Source of the DNA: Pseudonocardia abyssalis
GTDB lineage: Bacteria; Actinomycetota; Actinomycetes; Mycobacteriales; Pseudonocardiaceae
DNA: 64,000 nucleotides
Direction: 5' to 3'
Assembly (NCBI RefSeq): GCF_019263705.2
Contig: NZ_JADQDK010000001.1
Span: 1,054,001-1,118,000 of the forward strand
The translations under genes were made by a program, and so were the position numbers. The notes beneath the pieces were generated by a model that was not told where the DNA came from, made no database searches, and saw only the letters and a program-made list of their open reading frames with translations. The stretch's first letter is position 1. Every line of letters begins with the position of its first letter. Shown here one piece after another: positions 49,589 through 59,229 of this stretch.

Positions 49589-51064
49589 GTGACCGAACCC
49601 CGGCCCGACCCCCGCCGCTGGAAGGCACTGTCGGTCACCCTCGTCGCCGGGTTCATGAGCCTGCTCGACGTGAGCATCGTGTCGGTCGCGCTCCCGTCGC
49701 TGCAGGAGGGCCTGGGCACCACACCGGCCGGTGCGCAGTGGGTGGTGTCGGGGTACGCGCTCGCGTTCGGGTTGGCCCTGGTGCCCGCCGGTCGGCTCGG
49801 GGACGCCATCGGGCGGCGCCGGATGTTCCTCGGCGCGCTGGGGGCGTTCGTGCTGTTCAGCGGCCTGGCCGGGGCGGCGCCGACCACCGAGCTGCTGATC
49901 GTCGCCCGGTTGCTGCAGGGGTTGGCGGCCGGGGCGCTCGCCCCGCAGAACTCCGCGCTGATCCAGCAGCTGTTCTCCGGCGCGGAGCGCGGGCGGGCGT
50001 TCGGGTTCTTCGGCGCCACCGTCGGCATCTCGACGGCCGTGGGTCCCGTCGTCGGCGGGGTGATCCTGGCGCTGGCCGGGGAGGCCGAGGGCTGGCGGTG
50101 GATCTTCTTCGTCAACCTGCCGATCGGGGTCGTGGCGCTGGTGCTGGCCGCGCGGCTGATCCCGCGTACCGAGCCGGGCCCGCGCGGACACGTCGATCTC
50201 GTCGGCGTCGGGCTGCTCGGCGGCGGCGTGCTCGCGTTCCTGCTCCCGCTGGTGGAGGCCGAGGCCGACGGGTTGCGACGGCTCTGGTGGCTGTTCGGGG
50301 TGGGCGCGGTGCTGCTCGCCGGGTTCGTGCGGTGGGAGCGCCGCCTGATCGACCGCGACCGCGAGCCGCTGCTCGACATCCGGCTGCTCACCCACACCGC
50401 CGGGTACGCCTCGGGGGCCGCGCTGGGCACCGCGTACATCGTCGGGTTCAGCGGGATCTGGCTGGTGCTGGCGCTGTTCTTCCAGACCGGCCTCGGGTAC
50501 ACGCCGCTGCAGTCGGGTCTCGCCGTCACGCCCTTCGCGCTGGGGTCGGCGGCGTCGGCGGTGATCGGCGGACGGCTGGTGGCCCGGCTGGGCCGCCTGC
50601 TGACGGTGCTGGGGCTGAGCCTGGTGGTCGTCGGCCTGGGCGCCACCGCGCTGGTGCTGCTGCTCGTCGACCCGACGGTGGCCGGGGTCGCCGGGATCGC
50701 CCCGCTGCTGGTCGCCGGCATCGGCGGGGGCTGGGTGATCCCGCCGAACACCACGATGACGCTGCGCTGCGTGCCGGTGCGGATGGCCGGGTCGGCGGGC
50801 GGGGCGCTGCAGACCGGGCAGCGCATCGGCTCGGCGATCGGCACCGCCGGGCTGGCCGGGCTGTTCTACGCCGTGCTCGCCGCTTCGAGTCAGAACCAGC
50901 AGGCCGCGGTGGCGGCCGCGATCGGTGCGGCGGCGGCCGCGGTGGTCGTCGCGCTCGCGGTGGCGGTGGTCGAGTGGCGCCGCGACCGGCGCACCGCCGA
51001 CGGCGCGGGCGGGCCGGACCCGGACGCCCCGGACCACGTCTACGCCCACGCGCACCAGCACTGA
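49589..51064 (+). CDS. DHA2 family MFS drug exporter (EmrB/QacA type)
   Basis: 491 residues, 14 predicted helices. Motif A is GRLGDAIGRRRMFLGAL near residue 70, motif D1 SLLDVSIVSVALPSLQEGL near 25, and motif C GPVVGGVILALAGEAEGWRWIFFVNLPIGV near 150, the DHA2 signature. It would export drugs or toxic metabolites using the proton gradient. The C-terminus ends in a His-containing tail (HVYAHAHQH). Its stop directly abuts the convergent efeB stop with no gap. No TetR gene is adjacent. Confidence 0.93.
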   Translation: MTEPRPDPRRWKALSVTLVAGFMSLLDVSIVSVALPSLQEGLGTTPAGAQWVVSGYALAFGLALVPAGRLGDAIGRRRMFLGALGAFVLFSGLAGAAPTTELLIVARLLQGLAAGALAPQNSALIQQLFSGAERGRAFGFFGATVGISTAVGPVVGGVILALAGEAEGWRWIFFVNLPIGVVALVLAARLIPRTEPGPRGHVDLVGVGLLGGGVLAFLLPLVEAEADGLRRLWWLFGVGAVLLAGFVRWERRLIDRDREPLLDIRLLTHTAGYASGAALGTAYIVGFSGIWLVLALFFQTGLGYTPLQSGLAVTPFALGSAASAVIGGRLVARLGRLLTVLGLSLVVVGLGATALVLLLVDPTVAGVAGIAPLLVAGIGGGWVIPPNTTMTLRCVPVRMAGSAGGALQTGQRIGSAIGTAGLAGLFYAVLAASSQNQQAAVAAAIGAAAAAVVVALAVAVVEWRRDRRTADGAGGPDPDAPDHVYAHAHQH

Positions 51065-52308
51065 CTACGCGAACAGGCTGCGTCCCCAGTGGTCGCCGGT
51101 GCCCACCCCGGGCGGGCAGGCGAACAGTGCTGAGCTGGTGTGCACCAGGTACTCCATCATCACGTCGCGCGTCGACAGCGCCTGCTGCATCGGCACGAAC
51201 TGGGCCCCGGGGTCGCGGACGAAGCAGATGAAGAACAGTCCCGCGTCGAGGTGCCCCTCGGCGTCGACGCCGTCGATGAAGTTGTAGCCGCGGCGCAGGA
51301 TCCGCACCCCGCCCAGTGTCGAGGAGTGGGCGAGGCGGACGTGCGAGTCGATCCCGACCATCGGCTCCCCGTCGGGGCGGACGGCGGTGAAGTCGACGTC
51401 GGCGAACTCGTCGGTGGCCCCCAGGCCGCGCCGGTGCCCTTGTAGCGCCCGACGATCTCCTCCTGCTCGACGAGCGACGTGCGGTCCCACGGCTCGATCG
51501 CCATCCGGATGCGGCGCGCCACGAGGTAGCTCCCGCCGGTCATCCACCCCGGGCCGTCCTCGGCGCCCGCCCAGATGTGCCGGACCAGACCGTCGGTGTC
51601 CTCGGCGGTGATGTTCGCGGTGCCGTCCTTGAAGCCGAACATGTTGCGCGGCGTGGCCTGCCCGACCACGGTCGACGACGTGCGCCCGTAGCCCATCTGC
51701 GCCCAGCGCACGGCCGTGGTGCCGAAGCCCATGCGGATCAGGTTGCGGACGGCGTGCACCGCGACCTGGGGGTCGTCGGCGCAGGCCTGGATGCACAGGT
51801 CTCCGTCGCTGCGCCCGGCCTCGATCGCGTCGCCGGCGAACTCCGGCAGGTCGATCAGCTTCGGGGGCCGCCGGTCGGCGATCCCGAACCGGTCGACGCC
51901 GTCGCGGGTGAACAGGGTGGGCCCGACGCCGAAGGTCAGCGTCAGGTGGGCGGGCGGCAGGCCCAGTGCCTCGCCGGTGTCCTCCGGCGGAGCCTCGGGG
52001 TGCCCGCCGATCGCGCCGTCGACCGCGACCTCGGCACCCGTCGTCAGCCGCTCCGCGGCCAGCGTCCAGCGCTGCAGCAGGTCGACGAGCTCGGCGCGGT
52101 CGGTCGTCGTGACGTCGAGGGCGACGAAGTACAGGTGGTCCTGCGCGGCCGTCGTGATCCCGGCCTGCCGTGCGCCCCGGAACGGCACGACGGCGTCGGT
52201 GCCCGGGGGCGTGAGGTGGTCGGCGGCGAGCACCGCGCCGGCCCCCGCCGCGGCGGCTGCACCGGCCCCGGCCAGGCCGAACAGGGTGCGGCGGTTGATC
52301 CTCGGCAT
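51065..52308 (-). pseudogene. efeB: EfeB/DyP-type haem peroxidase with a frameshift
   Basis: Tat signal (INRRTLFGLAGAGAAAAAGA) and a DyP peroxidase fold. The distal motif GFKDGT (NMFGFKDGTANI) is in the first frame, which runs from 52308 to about 51425. There the sequence, after RYKGTGA, must shift one base (near a run of five Gs) to continue as LGATDEFADVDFTAV, SHVRLAHSS with the proximal haem His, and the end SLFA. Read straight, the protein loses the haem ligand. It is either a real inactivation or a base-calling error. Overlaps efeO by one base. Confidence 0.85.
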
Positions 52309-53777
52309 CAGATCAGCACCGTCCCGCCCACGCGGCTGACCGGCTCGCCGAGCGAGTCGAGGGCGTCGGCGACGGCCTTGAGGTCGGCGGGGGACATGTC
52401 GGTCCAGAGGCGGTAGGTGTCGCCGGTGCGGAAGCGGTCGAGGACGTCGAGGGTCTCGGCGAAGCGGCGGTCGAGCGTGGCGAGCAGCGCCGGGTCGACC
52501 TCGGTGAGCAGCGCCCGCAGCGGCTCCACCGCCGCCCGCGACCCCTCGACGCGCGCCGCGAGGTCGGCGACGTCGGTGCCGGCGAAGCGGTTCTCGCGGC
52601 CGGACAGCGCGGTGACGACCGCGAAGTCGACGAGCTCCTTCGCACTGGTGCACATGTCGTGCCCGGTCAGCTGGAGCGCCGGGGCCCCGGCGGCGAGCGT
52701 GGTGACGTCGGCGAGCAACCGGTCGGCGATCGCCCGGGTGTCGGGCTGCAGGCCGTCGGCCCAGAGGTCGCGCTCGAGGCGGTGGAACCCGGTGAACTCC
52801 TCCCCGGGCTCCATCCCGACGCCCTGGCCGTCGATCGCGGCGCCGAGTTCCTCGCCGTCGGGGCCGGTGACGGCCTCGGTGGCGACCTGGATGCGCTCCC
52901 AGTGCGCGCGGGCGAGCGGGTAGCGGTCCTGGGCGAGCGTGACCCGACCCGCCTTCGCCGCGCCGACCAGGTCGGCGGTGCGGTCGCGCAGGGCGTCGGC
53001 CTCGGCGACGACGAAGTCGCGGTAGGCCACAGCGGCGGTGTCGAGGGCGGCGGCGTGGCGCAGGACGACCGACGTGCCCGGGATCGCGGGGGCGGCCACC
53101 GGCTCCGACCCGGTCATTGCCAGCACCGCCCACGCCACCCCTCCCGCGACCACGGCCGCCGCGGCGGCCAGTGCCACCGGGCGGCGCGAGCGCCGACGCG
53201 GCCGGGAGGGCGCGGCCGGGCGGCCCCGCTGGGCGGGGATGTCCGGCCGGTCCGCGACCTCGGAACGGACAGGACCGTCGACCCGGACAGGACCGTCGAC
53301 CCGGACAGGACCTCCGTGACGGGCCGGGCCCTCCGGTCGGGCGGGACGTCCCGGGCGGCCGCGGCCCGCCGGACCTCCGGCGCTCTCCGGATGTGAGGGG
53401 GGCTCGGGCGGCACCGGGGCCGGGCGCAGCGCCGTGGTCTCCGGGGCCATGGGCGCGCGCAGGGCCGGGATGGCGCGACGGTGCCGGTCGGGGGTGGGGG
53501 GAACGGGCGTCCGGGAACGCGATCCGGTCGTGCGGGGGGCCGGGACCGCGGACGCGGGACGCCCGCCCGGCTGCGGGGCCCCGGACCGGCCGGGACGCTG
53601 CTGCGCCGGGGCCGGGCCCACGGGCCGCACCGGCACCGCGCGGGTGGGTGGCTCGCGTCCGGGGGGCAGGTCGGGTCGGGCCGGGGCCCGGGCGGTGAGA
53701 GCCACCGTCGCGTCGTCCGGCGTCGGCGCGCCGATGCCCGTCGTGGCCTCCGGGTCGATGCCCCGCTTGTCCCGCAC
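52308..53777 (-). CDS. efeO: EfeO-type iron uptake protein with long disordered N-terminus
   Basis: 489 residues from GTG 53777 (GAGAGGA seven bases upstream). The first 195 residues are Pro/Arg/Gly-rich and cytoplasmic, with tandem VRVDGP, then one membrane helix (PVALAAAAAVVAGGVAWAVLA), then an imelysin/M75 domain: YPLARAHWERIQ, GFHRLERDLW (HxxE) and HDMCTSAKELVDF. EfeO binds iron outside and, with EfeU and EfeB, imports it. The long intracellular extension is not typical. No EfeU permease is seen. An in-frame start at 53873 overlaps the peptidase stop. Confidence 0.82.
   Translation of the reverse strand: MRDKRGIDPEATTGIGAPTPDDATVALTARAPARPDLPPGREPPTRAVPVRPVGPAPAQQRPGRSGAPQPGGRPASAVPAPRTTGSRSRTPVPPTPDRHRRAIPALRAPMAPETTALRPAPVPPEPPSHPESAGGPAGRGRPGRPARPEGPARHGGPVRVDGPVRVDGPVRSEVADRPDIPAQRGRPAAPSRPRRRSRRPVALAAAAAVVAGGVAWAVLAMTGSEPVAAPAIPGTSVVLRHAAALDTAAVAYRDFVVAEADALRDRTADLVGAAKAGRVTLAQDRYPLARAHWERIQVATEAVTGPDGEELGAAIDGQGVGMEPGEEFTGFHRLERDLWADGLQPDTRAIADRLLADVTTLAAGAPALQLTGHDMCTSAKELVDFAVVTALSGRENRFAGTDVADLAARVEGSRAAVEPLRALLTEVDPALLATLDRRFAETLDVLDRFRTGDTYRLWTDMSPADLKAVADALDSLGEPVSRVGGTVLI
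53267..53312 (+). repeat. 18-bp tandem repeat in efeO
   Basis: GGACAGGACCGTCGACCC is repeated 2.6 times (53267-53284, 53285-53302, partial to 53312). In the coding strand it gives repeated GPVRVD. It is in-frame and expands the disordered N-terminus. Confidence 0.9.
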
Positions 53778-53869
53778 GCGGGGGATCCTCTCGCACTGCT
53801 GACCCTGCGTAGCACTCGGGAGGTCGACGTGCCGGACGCTCACCCGTAACGGGGAGGAAAGGGACCCGT

Positions 53870-55942
53870 TCACCCGCCGTTCGTCACGCCGAGTGCCCTA
53901 CGCAGGAACTGCACCTGGAGCAGCAGCAGGTTCTCCGCGACGACCTCCTGCGGAGTCATGTGCGTGACGCCGGACAGCGGCAGCACGCTGTGCGGACGCC
54001 CGGCGGCCAGCAGCGCCGAGGACAGCCGCAGCGTGTGCGCCGCGACCACGTTGTCGTCGGCGAGCCCGTGCACCAGCAGCAGCGGGCGCGACAGCGACGG
54101 CGCGTCCGCGATCAGCGACGAGTGCGCGAAGGCGTCGGGGCGCTGCGCGGGGTGGCCGAGGTAGCGCTCGGTGTAGTGCGTGTCGTAGAGCCCCCAGTCG
54201 GTGACGGGCGCGCCCGCGACCGCGGCGTGGAAGACGTCCGGGCGGCGCAGCACGGCGAGCGCGGCGAGGTAGCCGCCGAAGGACCAGCCGCGGATGCCGA
54301 CGCGGGTGAGGTCGAGGTCGGGCAGGGACGCGGCGACGGCGTGCAGGGCGTCGACCTGGTCCTCCAGGACGGGTGTCGCGAGGTCTCCGTGCACGGCGCG
54401 CTCGAACTCCGGCCCGCGCCCGGGCGTGCCCCGCCCGTCGACGACGACGACGGCGAAGCCCTGGTCGGCGAACCACTGGCTGGTCAGGTGGGCGGCGCGC
54501 AGTGCGGTGACGCGTTGGGCGTGCGGGCCGCCGTAGGGGTCCATCAACACCGGCAGCTTCGTGCCGGGTGTGTGCCACGACGGCAGCAGCACCGCGGTGC
54601 GCAGCCCGCGCTCACCCACCTCGAACAGCGCGACCGACGGCTCCAGGCCGGGGGACTCGGCCAGCGAGGTGATCGCGAACTCGTTCTCGCCGCGGTGTAC
54701 GACCGTGCGGGCCCCGTCGGATCTCAGGTCCCCGCTCGTGACGACGGTCGTGCCACCCGCGCGCCGCCCCGCGTGCACACCGGGGCTCGTCGCGACCTCG
54801 ACGAGCCCGTCGCGGTCCCACGTCCACAACCCCACCGACACGGGGTCGGTGCTCGCGCGGAACAGCACCACGTCCTCGTCGACGTCGACGACCTCGCGCA
54901 CCTGCACCGCGGGCGGTGTCACGGCGACACCGTCGACGACGAGCCGGTGCGCGTCCTCGCGGGACTCGACCGTGACCAGTGCGCCGGAGGCGGTGTGCAC
55001 GGGCACGCCGGGGACGATGTCGACCCATGCCGGGTCGGTCTGCTCGTGCAGCCGCGTCGCGGTACCGCCGAGGGGGTCGACGAGTGCGGTGCGCAGCGCG
55101 GTCTGGTCGCGCGGGGCGGTGGTGACGAGCAGGCCGTGCACGCTCCAGGCCACCTGCACGAGGTACTCGTCGTCGCCGAGCCGCACCGGGACGCGCGTGC
55201 CGTCGAGGCCGATGATCTCCAGTGTCACGACTGCGTTCGCGGTGCCCGCGGCGGGGTAGGCGACGACCGAGGGGGTGCGTGCGGGGTTCTCCGGGTCGGC
55301 GATGTGCCAGCGCTGGACCGCCGCGCTGTCGACGCGCGCGACGGCGAGCCGGTCGCCGTCGGGCGACCACCAGAAACCGCGCATCCGGCCCATCTCCTCG
55401 GCCGCGACGAAGTCGGCGAGCCCGTAGGTGACGTCCGGGCCCTCCGGCTGGGCGAGGGTGGTGGTCGATCCCGACGCCAGGTCGTGGACGTGCAGGGCGC
55501 CGCCGCCGACGTAGGCGATGCGGCGGCCGAGCGGGTCCGGGTGCGGGTCGATGACGCCACCGGGGGACGGGAGCGCGCGCGGCGCGGCGCCGCCCGCGAG
55601 GTCGGCGACGTGCAGCCGCCCGGCCAGTGCGAACGCCGCGACCGCCACCGCGCGGTCGGTGGAGTATCCGACGATCCCGCCCGCCTGCTCGCGGCTGCGC
55701 TCGCGCCGGGCCTGCTCCTCGGGCGGCAGGTCGCCGTTCTCTCCGAGCAGCCGCGCGTCGGCGACCAGGCGTTCTTCCCCGGTGGCGGCGTCGAGGGTCC
55801 AGAGGCAGGTGACCGGGTCGGTGCCGCCCCGGCTGCGCAGGAACGCCACGCGCCTGCCGTCCGGGGAGATGGTCACGCCACGAGGGGCGCCGAGGGTGAA
55901 GCGACGGGTGCGGGCCTGGCGGCGGGGGAAGGAGTCGACCAC
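53870..55942 (-). CDS. S9 family prolyl oligopeptidase / dipeptidyl-peptidase IV-like
   Basis: 690 residues: N-terminal beta-propeller (VTISPDGRRVAFLRSRGGTD start, WWSPDGDRLAVARVD) to about residue 430, then an alpha/beta hydrolase domain with nucleophile GWSFGG around residue 553, Asp in VHGLADDNVVAA and His in SGVTHMTP. Cleaves after Pro/Ala in peptides; no signal peptide, so cytosolic. Its stop overlaps an in-frame GTG of the efeO frame, and the two are co-directional. Confidence 0.93.
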   Translation of the reverse strand: MVDSFPRRQARTRRFTLGAPRGVTISPDGRRVAFLRSRGGTDPVTCLWTLDAATGEERLVADARLLGENGDLPPEEQARRERSREQAGGIVGYSTDRAVAVAAFALAGRLHVADLAGGAAPRALPSPGGVIDPHPDPLGRRIAYVGGGALHVHDLASGSTTTLAQPEGPDVTYGLADFVAAEEMGRMRGFWWSPDGDRLAVARVDSAAVQRWHIADPENPARTPSVVAYPAAGTANAVVTLEIIGLDGTRVPVRLGDDEYLVQVAWSVHGLLVTTAPRDQTALRTALVDPLGGTATRLHEQTDPAWVDIVPGVPVHTASGALVTVESREDAHRLVVDGVAVTPPAVQVREVVDVDEDVVLFRASTDPVSVGLWTWDRDGLVEVATSPGVHAGRRAGGTTVVTSGDLRSDGARTVVHRGENEFAITSLAESPGLEPSVALFEVGERGLRTAVLLPSWHTPGTKLPVLMDPYGGPHAQRVTALRAAHLTSQWFADQGFAVVVVDGRGTPGRGPEFERAVHGDLATPVLEDQVDALHAVAASLPDLDLTRVGIRGWSFGGYLAALAVLRRPDVFHAAVAGAPVTDWGLYDTHYTERYLGHPAQRPDAFAHSSLIADAPSLSRPLLLVHGLADDNVVAAHTLRLSSALLAAGRPHSVLPLSGVTHMTPQEVVAENLLLLQVQFLRRALGVTNGG

Positions 55943-55969
55943 GCGCGACAGTGTCCCGTGCCGGTCACC

Positions 55970-57205
55970 TCAGTCGACGCAGGGCACGGTCGCCGCGGTG
56001 ATCGGGCGTTCGGTGGTGGTGGTCGGGGTGGTGGTCGGAGTGGTGGTCGTGGTGCTGGTCGGAGTGGTGGGGGAGGGGGTCGTCAGCGGCACCGGGCGGG
56101 CCCGGACGGTGGTGGGCGCGGCGTCGTCGGTCAGTGGCGCGGCCAGGCGCTCGCGCACCGTGTCCGGGTCGAACAGGCCTGTCACGAACGTGCGCACGGC
56201 GTCGGGGTCGATCTCGACGGCCACCCCGTCGACGGGGGTGTCCACGTCGGGTCGCCCGGTCGGGATCGTGCGGAAGGTGAGGTCGCCGCCGGACGCGCGG
56301 CGCAGCTGGGCGAGGAGCCGGTCGAGGTCCCAGCCGCGGTCGAGCACGACGTAGCGGGTGACGGCGCCGACCAGCGCGTCGACGCGTGCGGGGTCGGCCA
56401 GTGCCCCCGTCCCCAGCGCCGTGCGGGCGAGTCCCGCGAGGAAGGCCTGCTGGCGGGTGACACGGTCGAGGTCGCCGTCGGGCAGGTCGTGTCGCTGGCG
56501 GACGAACGCGAGCGCGTCGCCCCCGCTGACGACCTGCGGCCCCGCCGGCAGGTCGACGCCCGACCGCGGCTCCCGGACGGCATCGTTGAGGCAGACGGGC
56601 ACTCCGCCGATCGCCTCGGTGATCTCGACGAATCCGGCGAGGTTGATCTCCGCGAAGTGGTCGACGGTGACGCCGGTGAGCGCCTCCACGGTGTCGACGA
56701 GCGTCCGGCGCCCGGCCTCGCGGGTGGCGCGCTCGAGCGCCGGGCCGGTCAGCCCCTGCGCCGTCAGCTCGTCCTCGGCGGCGGCCATCCCGCGCCGGTA
56801 GGCGGCGTTGACCTTGTGCCGGCCGAGCCCGCCCGCGACCTCGACGAAGGAGTCGCGCGGGATCGACACCGCCGACGCGCTCGCGGTCGAGCCCGTGGGG
56901 ACGTGCAGCAGGATGATCGTGTCGGTGTTGAACTGGCCCTCGTCCTCGCCGGCCCGCAGCTCCGCGAGCACCGCGGGGGGCAGCGGGTCGCCCGACGCGT
57001 CGGTGCGGGAGTCGATCCCGACGAGCAGGGCGGTGAACGCCGACTCCAGCCCGGCCGGTGCCTGCTCCCCGAGTGCCTCGCTGGTGACGAGCGTGTCGGA
57101 CACCTGCCGGTAGACCGACCAGCTGTAGCCGGTGGTGGCCAGGACGGCCACCGAGAGCAGCGCCACGGCACCACGCAGCACGTACCTGAGATGACGGCGG
57201 CTCAT
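55970..57205 (-). CDS. LCP (LytR-CpsA-Psr) family protein
   Basis: 411 residues. One membrane helix (VLRGAVALLSVAVLATTGYSW) and an outside LCP domain: LLVGIDSRTDASGDP, NTDTIILLHVPTGS, SIPRDSFVEVAGG (the conserved SIPRD), GLGRHKVNAAYRRG, AFVRQRHDLPDGDLDRVTRQQ. LCP enzymes move polyprenyl-linked glycopolymers such as arabinogalactan onto peptidoglycan. The tail is Thr/Pro-rich (TTTTTPTTTP) and ends in Cys-Val-Asp. ATG at 57205 has AGGGA six bases upstream. Confidence 0.92.
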   Translation of the reverse strand: MSRRHLRYVLRGAVALLSVAVLATTGYSWSVYRQVSDTLVTSEALGEQAPAGLESAFTALLVGIDSRTDASGDPLPPAVLAELRAGEDEGQFNTDTIILLHVPTGSTASASAVSIPRDSFVEVAGGLGRHKVNAAYRRGMAAAEDELTAQGLTGPALERATREAGRRTLVDTVEALTGVTVDHFAEINLAGFVEITEAIGGVPVCLNDAVREPRSGVDLPAGPQVVSGGDALAFVRQRHDLPDGDLDRVTRQQAFLAGLARTALGTGALADPARVDALVGAVTRYVVLDRGWDLDRLLAQLRRASGGDLTFRTIPTGRPDVDTPVDGVAVEIDPDAVRTFVTGLFDPDTVRERLAAPLTDDAAPTTVRARPVPLTTPSPTTPTSTTTTTPTTTPTTTTERPITAATVPCVD

Positions 57206-57277
57206 GACGTCCCTGTACCCGCCCGTACGCGGGCCATCACGCGCGGCGGACAGCGGATGGACACGACCGGCCCGACC

Positions 57278-57310
57278 GGCGTTCACCCACTCTAGTGGTG
57301 GGTGAACGCC
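57278..57310 (-). terminator. Terminator of the NMT1-type ABC operon
   Basis: GGCGTTCACCCAC (57278-57290) and GTGGGTGAACGCC (57298-57310) form a perfect 13-bp stem with loop TCTAGTG. It lies just past the binding-protein stop at 57319 on the minus strand and before the LCP gene. Confidence 0.85.
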
Positions 57311-57318
57311 GTCGCCCG

Positions 57319-58446
57319 TCAGCTGCCGCCGGCGTTGAGCGTGACCTCCGTCGGGGTGTACGACGTGCCCTCGACGTCGACGCCCTCGGCCCGCAGCTGC
57401 TCCAGCGCCTGCTCGACGTAGGTGTTGGTGTACGCGTCGGCGTCCGGGTCGGCTGTGATCACGGTCTGGCCGTCGGCGTTGACCGCGGTGCGCGCCACCT
57501 GGACCGTGCGCGCCCACGCGGCGGAGTCGATCGTGCCCGCGCCCGCGGGGGCCGGCCAGATCAGCTTGTTCACCTCGTTGATCTGCCACAGCTGGTGGCT
57601 CGCGCCCAGCGTCGATCCGGCGGCCACGACGATGTCGCGGCAGGACTCGACGTTGTCGCGGCAGTAGGCCCAGCCCTGCAGCGACGCGGCGACGAACCTC
57701 GTCGTCGTGTCCTGGTAGGCGGGGTCGGCGAGGCGCTCGGTGTTGGCCCAGATCGCGTCCTGCAGCATCGCGGTTCCCTGGTCCTCCCAGTTGATCACCG
57801 AGAAGTCCGACGGCTGGTAGAGCGCGCCCGTCGCCGGGTTCGTCGCCTCCAGGACCTGCGCGTACTCGTTGTAGGACATGGCCTGCGCGGCGTCGATCTC
57901 ACCGGAGAGCAGGGCCTGCATGTCGAACTGCTGCTGCACCAGGCTCACGTCGGCGGCCGGGGCCAGCCCCGCGGCGGTCATGCCCGCGAACAGCTCGAAC
58001 TCGTTGCCGAAGCCCCAGTTGCCGACGCGCTTGCCGCGCAGGTCGGCGGGCGAGGTGATGCCGGCGTCCGCGAAGGACACCTGGTAGGTGCCCGAGCGCT
58101 GGAACACCTGTGCGACGTTCGTGATCCCGGCACCCTGCTCCCGCGACGCGAGCGCCTTCGGCACCCAGGCGATCGCGAAGTCGGCCTGGCCCTGCGCGAG
58201 CACGGTCTGCGGGACGATGTCGACCCCGCCCTCCAGGATCTCCACGTCGAGGCCCTGGGCCTGGTAGAAGCCCTGGTCGACGGCGGCGAGGTACCCGGCG
58301 AACTGGCCCTGCGTGAACCACTGCAACTGCAGCTTCACCGGCGTCAGCCCACCCTCGGCGGCGGGGGTCGTGGGCTCGGCGACCGTGGAACAGGCCGTGA
58401 GTGCGAGTGCGGCGGCGGCGGCCACCAGGAACCTTCGACGGAACAC
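57319..58446 (-). CDS. NMT1/THI5-like ABC substrate-binding lipoprotein
   Basis: 375 residues. Signal with Arg cluster and lipobox LALTACS. NMT1-type fold: LQLQWFTQGQFAGYLAAVDQGFYQAQGLDVEI, GGVDIVPQTVLAQGQADFAIAWVP, NEFELFAGMTAAGL. This pattern (QWFxQxQFAGY) resembles pyrimidine-precursor and riboflavin (RibY) receptors rather than taurine ones. GTG at 58446 follows AAGGAGA by seven bases. Last gene of a permease-ATPase-permease-receptor operon. Ligand inferred only. Confidence 0.85.
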   Translation of the reverse strand: MFRRRFLVAAAAALALTACSTVAEPTTPAAEGGLTPVKLQLQWFTQGQFAGYLAAVDQGFYQAQGLDVEILEGGVDIVPQTVLAQGQADFAIAWVPKALASREQGAGITNVAQVFQRSGTYQVSFADAGITSPADLRGKRVGNWGFGNEFELFAGMTAAGLAPAADVSLVQQQFDMQALLSGEIDAAQAMSYNEYAQVLEATNPATGALYQPSDFSVINWEDQGTAMLQDAIWANTERLADPAYQDTTTRFVAASLQGWAYCRDNVESCRDIVVAAGSTLGASHQLWQINEVNKLIWPAPAGAGTIDSAAWARTVQVARTAVNADGQTVITADPDADAYTNTYVEQALEQLRAEGVDVEGTSYTPTEVTLNAGGS

Positions 58447-58457
58447 GAGCGTCTCCT

Positions 58458-59219
58458 TCAGGCAGGGGATCGGGCTGGGCGGGGGGTCCGGGTGGCGAGC
58501 CGCTCCAGGAGCAGCCCGGCGAGGTGGAACAGCAGGCCGAGCACGATCGCCGCGACGACGAACGCCCACGCCCGCGCGTACGCGGTGTTGGCCGCGGCCG
58601 AGGAGATCCGGCTGCCCAGCCCGTTCTGCGGACCGCCGAAGTACTCGGCGACGATCGACGCGATCACCGCGGCCGGGGCGGCCAGGCGCAGCCCGGTGAC
58701 GATGTGGGGGACCGCGCCGGGCAGCCGCACGAACCGCGAGGCCTGCCACGGTGTCGCGGCGAGCGCCGTCATCAGGTCGGCGTGCACCGGCTGGACCTGG
58801 CGCAGCCCGCGGGCGGTCGAGACGAACACCGGCACCACGACGACCACGGTGACGACGAGCTGCCGCGGCACCTCCGTCGTCGAGCCGAACATCGTCGTGA
58901 AGACCGGGGCGAGCGCGACGATCGGCACCGCGCTCGCGGCCAGGACCACCGGCGTCGCCAGTTCCTGGACCAGCCTCGACCGGGCGGCGAGCAGGGCGAG
59001 GGCCACCCCGAGCACGAAACCGGCGACGAGCCCGGCGAGCGCGTTGCCGCCCGTCACCGACGCGGTGGGGACGATGACGCCGAACTGCGCACCGACCTGC
59101 CCGGCGATCGCGGTGGGGGAGGGGAGCAGGAACGACGGCACGGACAGCGCGGTGACGAGCACCTGCCAGAGCACGAGAACGGCCGCGCCGAACGCGAGTG
59201 GCGGCCACCAGTTCCTCAC
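58458..59219 (-). CDS. ABC permease (BPD_transp_1, SsuC/TauC type)
   Basis: 253 residues, six helices. The conserved EAA loop reads ALAATPWQASRFVRLPGAVPHIVTGLRLA, matching the usual EAA-x3-G-x9-I-x-LP pattern in degenerate form. One of two permeases in this operon. GTG at 59219 with GAGGAA upstream, 10 bases after the ATPase stop. Confidence 0.9.
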   Translation of the reverse strand: MRNWWPPLAFGAAVLVLWQVLVTALSVPSFLLPSPTAIAGQVGAQFGVIVPTASVTGGNALAGLVAGFVLGVALALLAARSRLVQELATPVVLAASAVPIVALAPVFTTMFGSTTEVPRQLVVTVVVVVPVFVSTARGLRQVQPVHADLMTALAATPWQASRFVRLPGAVPHIVTGLRLAAPAAVIASIVAEYFGGPQNGLGSRISSAAANTAYARAWAFVVAAIVLGLLFHLAGLLLERLATRTPRPARSPA

Positions 59220-59229
59220 AGCCGGTTCC

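Noticed and set aside
51405..51450. Programmed -1 frameshift in efeB
   Set aside because: No canonical X XXY YYZ slippery heptamer and no downstream stem were found; the family is not known for recoding, so a mutation or base error at the G run is more likely.
53960..57295. Over 1100-codon open frame on the plus strand
   Set aside because: Antisense to the S9 peptidase and LCP genes; no family motifs, and composition typical of shadow frames in high-GC DNA.
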